Both the position numbers and the translations under genes were made by a program. This document shows, in pieces, positions 25,295 through 34,208 of a stretch of DNA of 47,631 bases. Source of the DNA: Streptomyces sp. TP-A0356 (GTDB taxonomy: Bacteria > Actinomycetota > Actinomycetes > Streptomycetales > Streptomycetaceae); the NCBI RefSeq assembly GCF_001417775.1, contig NZ_BBZJ01000040.1, positions 1-47,631 on the forward strand. Reading direction: 5' to 3'. Numbering within the stretch: the stretch's first letter is position 1; every line of letters begins with the position of its first letter. The notes beneath the pieces are model-generated. The model saw only the letters and a list, made by a program, of their open reading frames with translations, did not search any database and was not told the origin of the DNA.

Positions 25295-27936
25295 AGGTCG
25301 CGCAGCTCCTCGACGGCGGGTCGCCGGGCGCGCCTGACCCCGTTCAGCGCGGCGACGAGCACTGCCGCCACCGCCGCGGCCACGGTCAGTGTCAGATAGC
25401 CGCCCGGTACCGCCAGCGCGGCAGGCGGCGGATCGAAGACGCCGGTGAGCACCTTGACCAGCATCTCGGACAGCGCCCAGCCGATCAGCGCGCCGCCCAC
25501 CAGGCCGCCCACCGTCAGCACGATCGCCTCCGTGAGCACCATGCCGCGCAGTTGGCGGCGCGTGGCCCCGAGCACGGTCGTGATCGCGAAGGTGCGGCGG
25601 CGCTCGGCGAGACCCAGGGCGAGGACCAGACCGCCGGCCCCGGCGGCGAGCAGCACCGCGAAGGCCAGCTCGATCCGGGTCAGACCGGCCAGGTCGACCG
25701 AGGTCAGGCTGGTGCCGACGGTGCCCCGCGTCTGGGTGAGGTCGGTGACGGTGGCGCTGGTTCCCAGCTGCTTGCGCAGCTCGGCGGCCACTGCCTTCTG
25801 GTGGCTGCCCCCGGTGTCGACGAGGAACGCGCCGACCGCGTCACTGCCGGTCGCCTTCGCGATGTACGAGGCGTTCGCGACGAAGAAGCTGTCCTTCGGC
25901 GCCGTCGGGAACTCCTTGTCGATCCCGGCGTAGTGGAACGGCACCGTGCGCAGCGCCTTGGTCTTCGCGTCCTGGACGCGCAGATTGACCGTGTCGCCCG
26001 GGGAGAGCTGGAAGTCGTTCACCGTCTCCGCGCTGACCAGCAGGTTGTCGGGACGCTCCGTCAGCCGCTGCATCAGCTGCTGCGCGGTGCCTCCCGAGAA
26101 GTACGCGTCCTGCAGCGAGGTCGCCGAGGAGATCGTCTCCGGACGTACGCCGAACAGGTCCTGCAGATCGGAGCCGACGTACGCGAACCGGTGCTGGAGC
26201 GGCTCCACATGGCGGACCCCGGGCACCTTGAGAGCCGCCGCGGCGCCGGCCGGTGTCTGGGCTCCCGGGGGCTCGGTGACTGTCACGTCGGCGCCGTTCG
26301 TCAGCCGCGCGTCCACCTCGGCCTGCTGCTTGTACGTGGAGTTGAAGACCGACGTGGACACGGCGAACGACACGGCGAGCGCGAGCAGGACCATCGAGCG
26401 GGCCAGGGTGCGGCGGCGCCGGGCGAGGACGGCCGCCGTCGTCCCGGACAGCGTCGACGTCAGCGGACGCGCCAGACGGGCCAGGGCGGGGCGGCCGTGG
26501 GTGAGCGCCAGGAGGGTGAGCCGCCACAGCAGCAGAGCCGCTCCGATCCACAGCAGCGCGGGACCCAGGAACGCCCAGTACGACACGGAGACGCTGGGCA
26601 CGCCCTCGGGCGCGAGGACGAGGGCGTACTGGTTGCCCGAGGAGGCGCGGAAGACCAGCCATGAGCCGATCAGCAGCATGAAGTCCAGGCCGATCCGCAT
26701 CCACCACGGCGAACGGGTGCGGCGGGCCGTCCTGCGGGTGTCGGCGACCGTCACGGTGCGCAGATCGCGCACCGCCGGGACGAGCACCGCGCACGCGGCG
26801 ACCGCGGCGCCGAGGACGAACGCGATGGCGTACCAGGCGATCCAGGTGCCGGCGCTCGCCCCGAAGGAGGCCGCCCCGAAGGCGAGCCGGCCGGCCAGGG
26901 CCGCGATGCCGAGGCCGGCCAGTCCGCCGACGACACCGACGAGCGCGGCCTCCAGGCCCGCCAGGGACACGATCCGCGAGGGCGCGAGGCCGCGCAGCCG
27001 CAGCAGCGCCTGTTCCTGTCGGCGCCGCTCCCCGCCGGCACCCGCGACCGCGGCGGTCAGCGAGGCGGCGAGCACCGCGCCGGGCACACCGAGGAAGAGG
27101 AAGAGGATCTGTGCGTAGAGGGCGTCCTGGCGGGCCGAGTCCAGGGCGGCGCCCAGGTTGTCACCGACGAGCAGCGAACCCGAGGCGCGAGCCTCCAGGT
27201 TGTGGGCGGCGCGGGTCACCGAGGTGAACGCGGCGGCCGGGTCGTGGGGCAGCGCGGCGTCCCGGGCGACATGGATCTGCGTGGTGGCGGAGGTGGCGCC
27301 ACGGGTCACGGAGGCGAACTGCGCGGCGGGCAGGAGCACCACGTTGTCCGGCGGCGCGGTGGGCTGCGACTGGGTGGGTGCGCCGACCTTCTGGAACAGC
27401 GAGTCGGCCTGCGGCAGGTCGACTACCCCGTCCACCCGGACCTGCTGGACGCCGGTCGTCCCGGGCAGCCGGATGCCGACGGTGGAACCGGGGGCCGCGT
27501 GCAGGTTCGAGGCGGTCTGCTGGGCCAGGAGCACACCGGTGGGGCGGCCGGTCAGGGAGCGGATCTCACCGGGGAACAGGTCGCGGTAGCCCTCGGGCAG
27601 GCCCAGGACCATACCGGGGCCGGTGGTCTGGGTGCTGCCCTGCGCGGTGGCCGAGAAGCCGCTGCTGTGCGCGAAGCCGACCGGGACGGCGGACCGTACG
27701 CCGGACGTCTTGCGCACGAGCGCCAGCGCCGCGTTCGGGTCGGCGCCGGACTGCACCTCGACCTGCCAGTCCACGGAGACCGAGCGCACCGCCCGCTGCG
27801 TCATGGTCGCCTTCGAAGCGGTCAGGAAGGAGCCGAGCGCGGCGACGAGCGCGACCGCCAGCGCGATTCCGGCCATTGCGGCGAGGAGCCGCCCCGTGCG
27901 GTGGCGGGCGAGGCCACTCGCCCATGAGCTGATCAT
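25291..27936 (-). CDS. FtsX-like ABC transporter permease with two FtsX domains
   Basis: An 881-residue permease. A first transmembrane helix (residues 12-38) is followed by a large extracellular MacB-PCD-like domain, then two FtsX repeats with three or four helices each (about 270-400 and 745-880), and a middle helix pair around 420-480. Members of this family work in peptide sensing, peptide removal or cell-wall control rather than bulk import. It is served by the two ABC ATPases encoded just upstream and ends in the response regulator gene. Confidence 0.9.
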   Translation of the reverse strand: MISSWASGLARHRTGRLLAAMAGIALAVALVAALGSFLTASKATMTQRAVRSVSVDWQVEVQSGADPNAALALVRKTSGVRSAVPVGFAHSSGFSATAQGSTQTTGPGMVLGLPEGYRDLFPGEIRSLTGRPTGVLLAQQTASNLHAAPGSTVGIRLPGTTGVQQVRVDGVVDLPQADSLFQKVGAPTQSQPTAPPDNVVLLPAAQFASVTRGATSATTQIHVARDAALPHDPAAAFTSVTRAAHNLEARASGSLLVGDNLGAALDSARQDALYAQILFLFLGVPGAVLAASLTAAVAGAGGERRRQEQALLRLRGLAPSRIVSLAGLEAALVGVVGGLAGLGIAALAGRLAFGAASFGASAGTWIAWYAIAFVLGAAVAACAVLVPAVRDLRTVTVADTRRTARRTRSPWWMRIGLDFMLLIGSWLVFRASSGNQYALVLAPEGVPSVSVSYWAFLGPALLWIGAALLLWRLTLLALTHGRPALARLARPLTSTLSGTTAAVLARRRRTLARSMVLLALAVSFAVSTSVFNSTYKQQAEVDARLTNGADVTVTEPPGAQTPAGAAAALKVPGVRHVEPLQHRFAYVGSDLQDLFGVRPETISSATSLQDAYFSGGTAQQLMQRLTERPDNLLVSAETVNDFQLSPGDTVNLRVQDAKTKALRTVPFHYAGIDKEFPTAPKDSFFVANASYIAKATGSDAVGAFLVDTGGSHQKAVAAELRKQLGTSATVTDLTQTRGTVGTSLTSVDLAGLTRIELAFAVLLAAGAGGLVLALGLAERRRTFAITTVLGATRRQLRGMVLTEAIVLTVGGLVGGALIGWALSEMLVKVLTGVFDPPPAALAVPGGYLTLTVAAAVAAVLVAALNGVRRARRPAVEELRDL

Positions 27937-27948
27937 GACGAGGGCTCC

Positions 27949-29262
27949 CTAGGGCTCTTGGGCGAAGTGTCCGCGCGAGGGCGCGGCGGGATCGTCGGCG
28001 GGGCGGGGCGAAGGAGCGAGCGGCCGTTCGGCGGTGGTCCGCGGGGTGGCGGGCGACGGTTCCGTTGTGGGTGGGGGCGAGGCGGGCGGTGACCCATCAG
28101 TCGTCGGCGGGTGCGGTGTGCGGGGTGGGGGTGCGGGCGTCGGCTCGTGCGCGGCTTGGCGCGGGGGTTGGGGCGTCGCCCTTGACGCGGCGGGGTGCTC
28201 GCCATCGGTCGTCGGCTCGTCCGGGGCGGGGTGTGTCGCGTCGGCTCCCGGTTCGTCCGGGGCGGGGCGGGATGGGTGGTCGGTTGAGGGCGGGCGCGGG
28301 GTGTGGGGTGGAGGTGCGGGCGTCTGCTCGTGCGCGGTGCGGCGCGCGGGGTCGGCCGTCGGCTCTTCCGTACCGGCCCGCGAGTCACCGGCGGTAGGTT
28401 CCTCCGTGCCGGCCCGCGAGTCACCGGCCGTCGGCTCTTCCGTGCCGGCCCGCGAGTTACCGGCGGTCGGCTCTTCCGTGCCGGCCCGCTCGGCCGAAAC
28501 GTTGCGCGGTGTGCCGGCCATGGGCTCGGCCCGGGCCTGCGGCGTCGCGGTGGTGTCCGCCGGCAGCAGACGCCCGTCGCGCATCGTCCGCCGCACGGTG
28601 AGGCGGGCGGCGACCGCCGGGTCGTGGGTGGTGACGACCAGGGCCGCGCCCGTCCCGTCGGCCGCTGTCAGCAGCGCGTCCAGGACGCGCCCGCCGGTGG
28701 CGTGGTCCAGGCGGCCGGTGGGCTCGTCGGCCAGGATCACCCGCGGTGCCTGCGCCAACACCCGTGCGGCGGCGACCCGTTGGGCCTGACCGCCGGAGAT
28801 CTCCTCGGGCAGCCGGTCGGCCAGTTCGGAGGCGTCCACCCGGGCGAGCGCCGCCAGGGCCGCCTCGCGGGCCCGGTCCTCGGGCGCTCCGGACAGCACG
28901 AGCGGCAGCGCGGTGTTCTCGGCCACGTCGAGCGCGGGGATGAGGCTGTCGCCCTGGAAGACGAGCCCGATGTCCCGGGGCCCGGACAGCCCCGGCCAGC
29001 TCACGTTCCCGCTCGTGGGCTGTTCCAGACCGGCCAGCAGATGCAGCAGCGAGGACTTGCCCGACCCCGAGGGCCCGACGATGGCGAGCCGGTCCCCGGC
29101 CCGGACCAGCAGTCCGGCACCGTGCACGGCCACGACCGCGTGCGGCCCCCGCCCGAAGGTGAGGGCGGCGCCCTGACAGGAGATCAGCACGTCGCCGTGC
29201 GCCGCCTCCTCGGCGGGCGAGCCCTCGGACTCGTCGGTCCTCGGCGTCTGGTCAGCGGACAT
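27949..29262 (-). CDS. ABC ATPase with a long repetitive disordered tail
   Basis: A 437-residue protein. Residues 25-240 form a LolD/MacB-like ATPase: Walker A GPSGSGKS, signature ISGGQAQR, Walker B VILADEPTGRLD and H-loop TTHD. The last 180 residues are unusual: a 12-residue repeat GTEEPTAGDSRA occurs about four times, followed by Pro/Thr/Ala/His-rich low-complexity sequence. Related ATPases normally end near residue 230-250. ATG at 29262 overlaps the end of the previous ATPase gene by 11 bases. It pairs with the FtsX permease 12 bases downstream. Confidence 0.88.
   Translation of the reverse strand: MSADQTPRTDESEGSPAEEAAHGDVLISCQGAALTFGRGPHAVVAVHGAGLLVRAGDRLAIVGPSGSGKSSLLHLLAGLEQPTSGNVSWPGLSGPRDIGLVFQGDSLIPALDVAENTALPLVLSGAPEDRAREAALAALARVDASELADRLPEEISGGQAQRVAAARVLAQAPRVILADEPTGRLDHATGGRVLDALLTAADGTGAALVVTTHDPAVAARLTVRRTMRDGRLLPADTTATPQARAEPMAGTPRNVSAERAGTEEPTAGNSRAGTEEPTAGDSRAGTEEPTAGDSRAGTEEPTADPARRTAHEQTPAPPPHTPRPPSTDHPSRPAPDEPGADATHPAPDEPTTDGEHPAASRATPQPPRQAAHEPTPAPPPRTPHPPTTDGSPPASPPPTTEPSPATPRTTAERPLAPSPRPADDPAAPSRGHFAQEP
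28358..28488. repeat. 36-bp coding tandem repeat
   Basis: Units begin at 28358, 28394 and 28430, with a partial copy at 28466. Each is 36 bp, in frame, and encodes the 12-residue repeat of the ATPase tail. Differences are few, so the expansion is fairly recent. Confidence 0.9.
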
Positions 29263-30040
29263 CCTGGGCCTCCAGCCGTGTCGTGCCCTGTCGGTCGTCG
29301 ACGCCCTCGATGGCGTCCCTCGGACCGTGCGGTGCCCGGACATCCCGCCCGGACGCCTCCGTCGCCCGCCCGTCGTCCAGCGTGATCACCCGGTCCGCGA
29401 TCCGCACCGCCTCCGTGCTGTGCGTGACGATCAGCACCGCGCAGCCGTCCTCCGCGCGGTCCCGCAGCATCTGCAGGACGAGCCGCTCGGTGCCGCCGTC
29501 GAGTTCGCCGGTCGGCTCGTCCGCGAGGAGCACGGCGGGTGAGTTGGCCAGCGCGACGGCCAGCCCGGCACGCGCCAGCTCCCCGCCGGACAGCTGCCGG
29601 GGCAGCGCGTGTCGGCGTTCCCCGAGCCCCACCTGCTCCAGCAGCGCCTCGGCGGAGGCGGCGGGACGGCCGGGTACCGCCCCCTGTGCGAGGCGCACGT
29701 TGTCCCGCACGCTCAGATGGGGCAGCAGATTGCGGGTCTGCAGCAGAACGCCGATGTGCCGGGCCCGCAGCCGGGCCCGCTCGGTCTCGGGCCGGTGGCT
29801 GATGCGGACGCCGTCCACGCGTACCTCGCCGCCGGACGGCTCGTCGAGCCCGGCCAGGCAGGACAGCAGCGTGGACTTGCCGGCCCCGGACGGACCGACC
29901 ACGGCGACCGTCTCGCCGCGCGCCACCCGCAGCGACACGCCGCGCAGCGCCTGTGTCTCCTCCTCGCCGGCCCGGAAGAAGCGGTACAGCTCGCGGGCGG
30001 TGAGCGCGTCGTCGTACGACGGTACGGTCATGCCGCTCAC
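29252..30040 (-). CDS. ABC ATPase of the FtsX transporter
   Basis: A 262-residue ATPase of the MacB/LolD type with Walker A GPSGAGKS (about residue 46), Q-loop LLQTRNLLPHLSV, signature LSGGELAR, Walker B VLLADEPTGELD and H-loop VTHS. It is the second nucleotide-binding protein of this operon and could form a heterodimer with its neighbour. The GTG start overlaps the stop of the lipoprotein gene (GTGA); an ATG at 30031 is the alternative. Confidence 0.88.
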   Translation of the reverse strand: MSGMTVPSYDDALTARELYRFFRAGEEETQALRGVSLRVARGETVAVVGPSGAGKSTLLSCLAGLDEPSGGEVRVDGVRISHRPETERARLRARHIGVLLQTRNLLPHLSVRDNVRLAQGAVPGRPAASAEALLEQVGLGERRHALPRQLSGGELARAGLAVALANSPAVLLADEPTGELDGGTERLVLQMLRDRAEDGCAVLIVTHSTEAVRIADRVITLDDGRATEASGRDVRAPHGPRDAIEGVDDRQGTTRLEAQDVR

Positions 30041-30681
30041 CGCCAGCTGAAGGAGTCGCTGATGGTGCGCCACGGATCCACGTTGTCGGCGTTCACCGGA
30101 CCGGACAGGGTGAGGTCCACCTCGTGGCCCTGCCGGTAGAAGGCGTAGCGCTCGAACGCGTCCCGCACGACCTTGCCGGTGACCGGGTCGGGGGCGGAGT
30201 CGCCCCGGTAGGTCAGCAGCACCGCGGTGCCGCCCTTCCGCTGGACCTCGGACACCTTGGGATCCGCGAACTTGGGCACCTTGCCGCGCAGCTGTGGCAC
30301 GACCGTGTTGGTCACCGAGCCGACGGTGGGCGCGGCCGAGGCGGACGCGGCGGAGACCTGGACGCGGTTCAACTTGTCCGCGAACACCGTGGTGGTGCCC
30401 TGGGTGGTGCGGGCCCAGCCCTCGGGCACCTTCACCGTGAAGCCGTTGAAGCCGCTGGAGGGCTGGTAGGCGACGTAGGCCTGGTTGTCCGGGATGTCGC
30501 CGGGCGGATTGGACTCGGTGGGCGCCGCGGCGTTCGGCGCGCTGGAAGCGGTCGATGACGGCTTCGACGACGGGCTCGACGCCGGTGAGGACCCGGACCC
30601 CGATCCGGAGCCGGAACACCCGGCGGTCACCGCCGCGACGAGCACCAGCCCGACGGCGAGGGACGTCCGTACACGTGCCAT
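30037..30681 (-). CDS. lipoprotein of the FtsX-type ABC operon
   Basis: A 214-residue lipoprotein. The lipobox VTAGC sits at about residues 18-22, then a Ser/Gly/Pro-rich linker to about residue 65 and a globular domain containing GFTVKVPEGWARTTQG and WRTISDSFSWR, the layout of secreted LpqN/PsbP-like proteins. It may present or sense the ligand of the transporter. ATG at 30681 has GGAGGG at good spacing. First gene of the minus-strand operon, divergent from the sensor kinase. Confidence 0.78.
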   Translation of the reverse strand: MARVRTSLAVGLVLVAAVTAGCSGSGSGSGSSPASSPSSKPSSTASSAPNAAAPTESNPPGDIPDNQAYVAYQPSSGFNGFTVKVPEGWARTTQGTTTVFADKLNRVQVSAASASAAPTVGSVTNTVVPQLRGKVPKFADPKVSEVQRKGGTAVLLTYRGDSAPDPVTGKVVRDAFERYAFYRQGHEVDLTLSGPVNADNVDPWRTISDSFSWR

Positions 30682-30744
30682 GGCCACTGCCCTCCAGAGG
30701 ACGTCTGAGACCGGACGTTCACGCTCCAGACGCTAGGGGCCCTG

Positions 30745-30772
30745 CGGTTAACGGCCTGATCGCCGACGGTTA
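30745..30772. promoter_or_regulatory. direct repeat in the divergent promoter region
   Basis: CGGTTA occurs at 30745-30750 and 30767-30772, spaced 22 bases, two helical turns. OmpR-type regulators bind direct repeats, so this is a weak candidate site for the operon's response regulator. Confidence 0.3.
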
Positions 30773-30835
30773 GACGACGGCAAAACCGCGTGGCGAGGTC
30801 CGTACGGCCTGGTGGGTGGCCCGCATGATGAAGGT

Positions 30836-32197
30836 ATGAGACAGCGTGTGGTGCGGGTGGCCGTCACCGCCGTCCTGCTCGCCCTCGTCCTCCTCGCCGT
30901 CCCCCTGGCGCTCGCCATCAGGTACTCCCTGTACGCCCACCACCAGGACGCGCTGGAGCGGGCGGCCCTGGCCGGCGCCGTCCGGGTGAACCCGGACTAC
31001 GCGAGGGGCGACCTGCCGGAGCTGCCCCCGCCCGCACCCGGGCAGCGCCTCGGCCTGTACGACCCTTCGCTGCGCCTGCGTGCGGGTACCGGGCCCCGGA
31101 CCGGCGACGACGCGGTCCGCCGGGCACTGGCGGGCGGGGTGACCCGGGCGCAGACGGCCGGAGAACTCGTCGTGGCGGTGCCCGTCTCGCATGCCGAGGG
31201 CATCATCGGTGTCGTCCGTGCCGCCTCCCCGGTGGCGGACCTGCGCAACCGGGTGCTCGCCGCATGGGCCGCCCTGGCGGGCGTGGCCGTGGTCGCTCTC
31301 ACCGCCGCCGTCCTCGTCGCCCGCCGGCAGGCGCGTGCGCTCGCCGCGCCGCTGGAGGACCTCTCCCGGCACTGCCGGGCGGTCGCCGCGGGCGATCTGA
31401 CCGCGCGCGCCGCGCCGAGCACGATCGCCGAGATCGACCAGGTCGCCCGCACCCACAACGACATGCTGCAGAGCCTGTCCGAACTCCTGCGCCACGAGCG
31501 GAACTTCACCTCCAACGCCTCCCACCAGCTGCGCACTCCGCTGACCGGCCTCCAGCTCACCCTGGAGGCGGGACTGGCGCAGGAGGACGCACGGCCCGCG
31601 CTACAGGACGCGCTCGCCGCCGCCCGCAGGCTGCACGAGACCGTGGAGGAAGTGCTCCGGCTGGCGCGATCCGCCGGTCTGTCCCGGCCCATGGCGCCGG
31701 ACCGGCCGGTGGGGGAGCTGCTGGCGGAGAGCCGGGAGCGGTGGCACGGGCTCTTCGCCCGCGACGGCAGACGGCTGGAGATCGTCGCCCAGGACGTGCC
31801 GGACGACGTACAGGTCCCGGGCGGGCCGGTGGCCGAGATCCTCGGCGTGCTGCTGGACAACGCGCACGTCCACGGCCGCGGCACCGTGCGCCTCACCGTC
31901 CGCGACCTCGACGACGCCCTCGCCTTCGACGTCATGGACGAGGGGACCGTCGAAGGCGAGGGCACGCTCCTGTTCGAGCGCGGCCACTCGGGCCGCGAGG
32001 CGGGCACGGGTATCGGCCTCGCCCTGGCCCGGGATCTCGCGGACTCGCTGGGCGGGCGCCTCTTCCTGGCGCGTGGCCGGCCCGCCACGTTCACCCTGCT
32101 GGTGCCGGCACGTCCGGAGAGCACCGGCTCCGAGGACTCCCAGAGCTCTCACGGTTCCGGGGACGCTCACGACGACGCCGGGCAGGACGGGCGCTGA
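30836..32197 (+). CDS. sensor histidine kinase
   Basis: A 453-residue membrane kinase. Two membrane helices (about residues 6-28 and 140-165) flank a short extracellular sensor; a HAMP linker follows, then the H-box SNASHQLRTPLTG (His about 228), N-box LLDNAHVHG, G1 MDEGT and G2 GTGIGLAL. An acidic Ser-rich tail ends the protein. It diverges from the ABC/response-regulator operon at 24521-30681 and probably phosphorylates that regulator. The ribosome site is weak, so it may be leaderless. Confidence 0.9.
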   Translation: MRQRVVRVAVTAVLLALVLLAVPLALAIRYSLYAHHQDALERAALAGAVRVNPDYARGDLPELPPPAPGQRLGLYDPSLRLRAGTGPRTGDDAVRRALAGGVTRAQTAGELVVAVPVSHAEGIIGVVRAASPVADLRNRVLAAWAALAGVAVVALTAAVLVARRQARALAAPLEDLSRHCRAVAAGDLTARAAPSTIAEIDQVARTHNDMLQSLSELLRHERNFTSNASHQLRTPLTGLQLTLEAGLAQEDARPALQDALAAARRLHETVEEVLRLARSAGLSRPMAPDRPVGELLAESRERWHGLFARDGRRLEIVAQDVPDDVQVPGGPVAEILGVLLDNAHVHGRGTVRLTVRDLDDALAFDVMDEGTVEGEGTLLFERGHSGREAGTGIGLALARDLADSLGGRLFLARGRPATFTLLVPARPESTGSEDSQSSHGSGDAHDDAGQDGR

Positions 32198-32228
32198 GGT
32201 ACGGCCGGGCCCCGCTGCCGCGCCGTGG

Positions 32229-32244
32229 TCAGGATGCGTTCAGG
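32229..32244. promoter_or_regulatory. 11-bp direct repeat upstream of the first COG4705 gene
   Basis: TCAGG at 32229-32233 and 32240-32244, an 11-base period typical of OmpR/PhoP-type regulator sites, ends just upstream of the ATG at 32251. The regulator encoded at 35586-36248 is the obvious candidate. Confidence 0.45.
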
Positions 32245-32250
32245 TTTCCG

Positions 32251-33102
32251 ATGGCACCGTCGGGCCCCATGACCTATGAGACGTCTGAGACTGCGGGGAT
32301 CCGTGACTCCGCCGAAGCCGCCCCCGGTGCCCGTACGCGCTGGAACAAGGTGCCCGAAGTCACCGTCTACTTCTGGATCATCAAGGTCCTGTGCACCACG
32401 GTCGGCGAGACGGCGGCCGACCTGCTGAACTCGAACCTGGGCCTGGGCCTGAACGGTGTGTCGCTGGTGATGAGCGCGCTGCTCGCGGTCGTGCTGGTCG
32501 TCCAGTTCCGCACGAAGGCCTACCGCCCCGGTGTGTACTGGCTCGCCGTGGCCCTGATCAGCGTCGTCGGCACCTTGATCAGCGACAACCTCACCGACAA
32601 CCTGGGGGTGTCCCTGACCACCAGCACCACGGTCTTCGCGATCCTCCTCGCGGTCGTCTTCGCCGCCTGGTACCGCACCGAGCGCACCCTGTCCATCCAC
32701 CACGTCGACTCCACGCGCCGTGAGGCCTTCTACTGGCTGGCGGTCCTGTTCACCTTCGCCCTCGGCACCGCGGCCGGCGACCTGGTCGCCGAGAAGATGA
32801 GCCTGGGCTACTGGCTCTCCGCGGTCCTGTTCGCCCTGGCGATCGCCGCCGTGGCGGTGGCCCGCTTCGCCCTCGGCCTGAACGCCGTGTGGAGCTTCTG
32901 GATCGCCTACATCCTCACCCGTCCGCTCGGCGCCTCGATGGGTGACTACCTCTCGCAGTCGACCGACGACGGCGGCCTCGGCCTCGGCACCGTCGTGACC
33001 AGCGCGCTGTTCCTCACGGTCATCCTCGGCCTGGTCGTCTATCTGACGGTGACCCGTACGGACGTCATCGAGCCGGAGCGGGCGGCGGGACACACCGACT
33101 GA
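32251..33102 (+). CDS. COG4705 four-repeat membrane protein
   Basis: A 283-residue membrane protein of unknown function. Its core has four copies of one helix pair with the pattern [FY]W-x6-T/S-x2-G-x3-[AGS]D: FWIIKVLCTTVGETAAD, YWLAVALISVVGTLISD, YWLAVLFTFALGTAAGD and FWIAYILTRPLGASMGD. The conserved buried Asp in each repeat suggests an ion pathway; that is inference. Start ATG 32251 or 32271-3. A paralogue follows at 33309 after a strong terminator, and a two-component system lies next to it. Confidence 0.82.
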   Translation: MAPSGPMTYETSETAGIRDSAEAAPGARTRWNKVPEVTVYFWIIKVLCTTVGETAADLLNSNLGLGLNGVSLVMSALLAVVLVVQFRTKAYRPGVYWLAVALISVVGTLISDNLTDNLGVSLTTSTTVFAILLAVVFAAWYRTERTLSIHHVDSTRREAFYWLAVLFTFALGTAAGDLVAEKMSLGYWLSAVLFALAIAAVAVARFALGLNAVWSFWIAYILTRPLGASMGDYLSQSTDDGGLGLGTVVTSALFLTVILGLVVYLTVTRTDVIEPERAAGHTD

Positions 33103-33139
33103 CGCTCCGCCACGCGTTCAGCACCAACCGAGGTCACTG

Positions 33140-33195
33140 AGAGCTCCGAACAGAAGGGGCGCCGCGAGCCGGGCGCCCCTTTTGCGCGGAGCTCT
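33140..33195 (+). terminator. nested rho-independent terminator
   Basis: Inner stem AAGGGGCGCC (33154-33163) with GGCGCCCCTT (33172-33181) and a TTTT run; outer stem AGAGCTCCG (33140-33148) with CGGAGCTCT (33187-33195). It separates the two COG4705 genes. Confidence 0.85.
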
Positions 33196-33248
33196 GAGAG
33201 GGTCGGACACCGACACCGCCGCCGAGTGCGGTCGTCCTCTCCGTCTGC

Positions 33249-33279
33249 ACGGGGCGCTCGCCATGGACGAGCGCCCCGT
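33249..33279 (+). promoter_or_regulatory. perfect 12-bp hairpin in the leader of the second COG4705 gene
   Basis: ACGGGGCGCTCG (33249-33260) and CGAGCGCCCCGT (33268-33279) pair around the 7-base loop CCATGGA. It ends 29 bases before the ATG and has no U-tract, so a leader structure or operator is as likely as a terminator. Confidence 0.6.
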
Positions 33280-33308
33280 GTCGTCGCACGAACAGGAGTG
33301 TCCGCACC

Positions 33309-34208
33309 ATGGACAAGTCCGAAGTCCTCACCGATCTTGAGGTTGCCGGGGCACGAAAGAGCGTGGTCAAGAAGCTGCCGGAGGTCACCCTGGCCTTCTG
33401 GATCATGAAGATCGCGGCGACCACCCTGGGCGAGACGGCGGGCGACCTCTTCGCCCAGACCCTCAGGCTGGGCTACTTCCTCACCACCGTCGCGCTGTTC
33501 CTGATCTTCGTGGTGACGCTGGTCGTCCAGCTTCGCTCGTCCCGTTACAACCCCTTCTTCTACTGGACCGTCATCCTGTCGACCAGCATGGCCGGCACGA
33601 CGATGTCCGACTTCATGAACCGCGACGCCAGCGCCAGGTACCTCTCGCACGGGGCCACCTCGCTCGGCTGGGGGCCCCAGGGCCTCGGCCTCGGCTACCC
33701 CGTGGGCGCCGCCATCCTCGTCTCGATCCTGCTGGCCATCTTCGGGGTCTGGAAGCTGACCGGGATGACGTTCCAGATCCGCGACATCGTCAGCTTCCGC
33801 GGCGAGGCCCTGTTCTGGTCGGCGATCCTCGTCTCCAACACCCTCGGCACCTCGATGGGCGACTTCCTCTCCGACAGCTCGGGACTCGGCTACGCCGGCG
33901 GCGCGCTGCTCGTGACCGGGCTGCTGGTGGTGCTCGTCGCCCTGATGCCGGTTCCCGCGGTGCCCAACGTGCTGCTGTTCTGGATCGCCTTCGTGCTCAC
34001 CCGCCCGCTCGGCGCCACCGCCGGTGACCTCCTCACCAAGCCGGTCGCCAAGGGCGGCCTGGACCTCGGCACCGCGGGCTCCTCGGCCGTGCTGCTCGCC
34101 GTCCTGTTCGGCCTGATGGCCTACTGCGAGGTCCGGGAGCGCAAGCGGAACGCCGTACTTGCGCCCCTGCCGGACGAGCCGGACCGGGTCACCCAGCGGG
34201 CAGGCTGA
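33309..34208 (+). CDS. COG4705 four-repeat membrane protein, second copy
   Basis: A 299-residue paralogue of the protein at 32251. The four repeats read FWIMKIAATTLGETAGD, YWTVILSTSMAGTTMSD, FWSAILVSNTLGTSMGD and FWIAFVLTRPLGATAGD. It differs by a longer loop (ASARYLSHGATSLGWG) between repeats 2 and 3. ATG at 33309 is preceded by AGGAG. Its last 20 bases overlap the 3' end of the convergent kinase gene, so the two cannot be separated by a terminator. Confidence 0.85.
   Translation: MDKSEVLTDLEVAGARKSVVKKLPEVTLAFWIMKIAATTLGETAGDLFAQTLRLGYFLTTVALFLIFVVTLVVQLRSSRYNPFFYWTVILSTSMAGTTMSDFMNRDASARYLSHGATSLGWGPQGLGLGYPVGAAILVSILLAIFGVWKLTGMTFQIRDIVSFRGEALFWSAILVSNTLGTSMGDFLSDSSGLGYAGGALLVTGLLVVLVALMPVPAVPNVLLFWIAFVLTRPLGATAGDLLTKPVAKGGLDLGTAGSSAVLLAVLFGLMAYCEVRERKRNAVLAPLPDEPDRVTQRAG

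Noticed and set aside
28358..28488. CRISPR-like regular repeat
   Set aside because: The 36-bp units are directly adjacent with no spacers and encode an in-frame protein repeat.
28034..29385. Plus-strand open frames antisense to the ATPase genes
   Set aside because: They have low-complexity Gly/Val/Arg composition created by the repeat region on the other strand.
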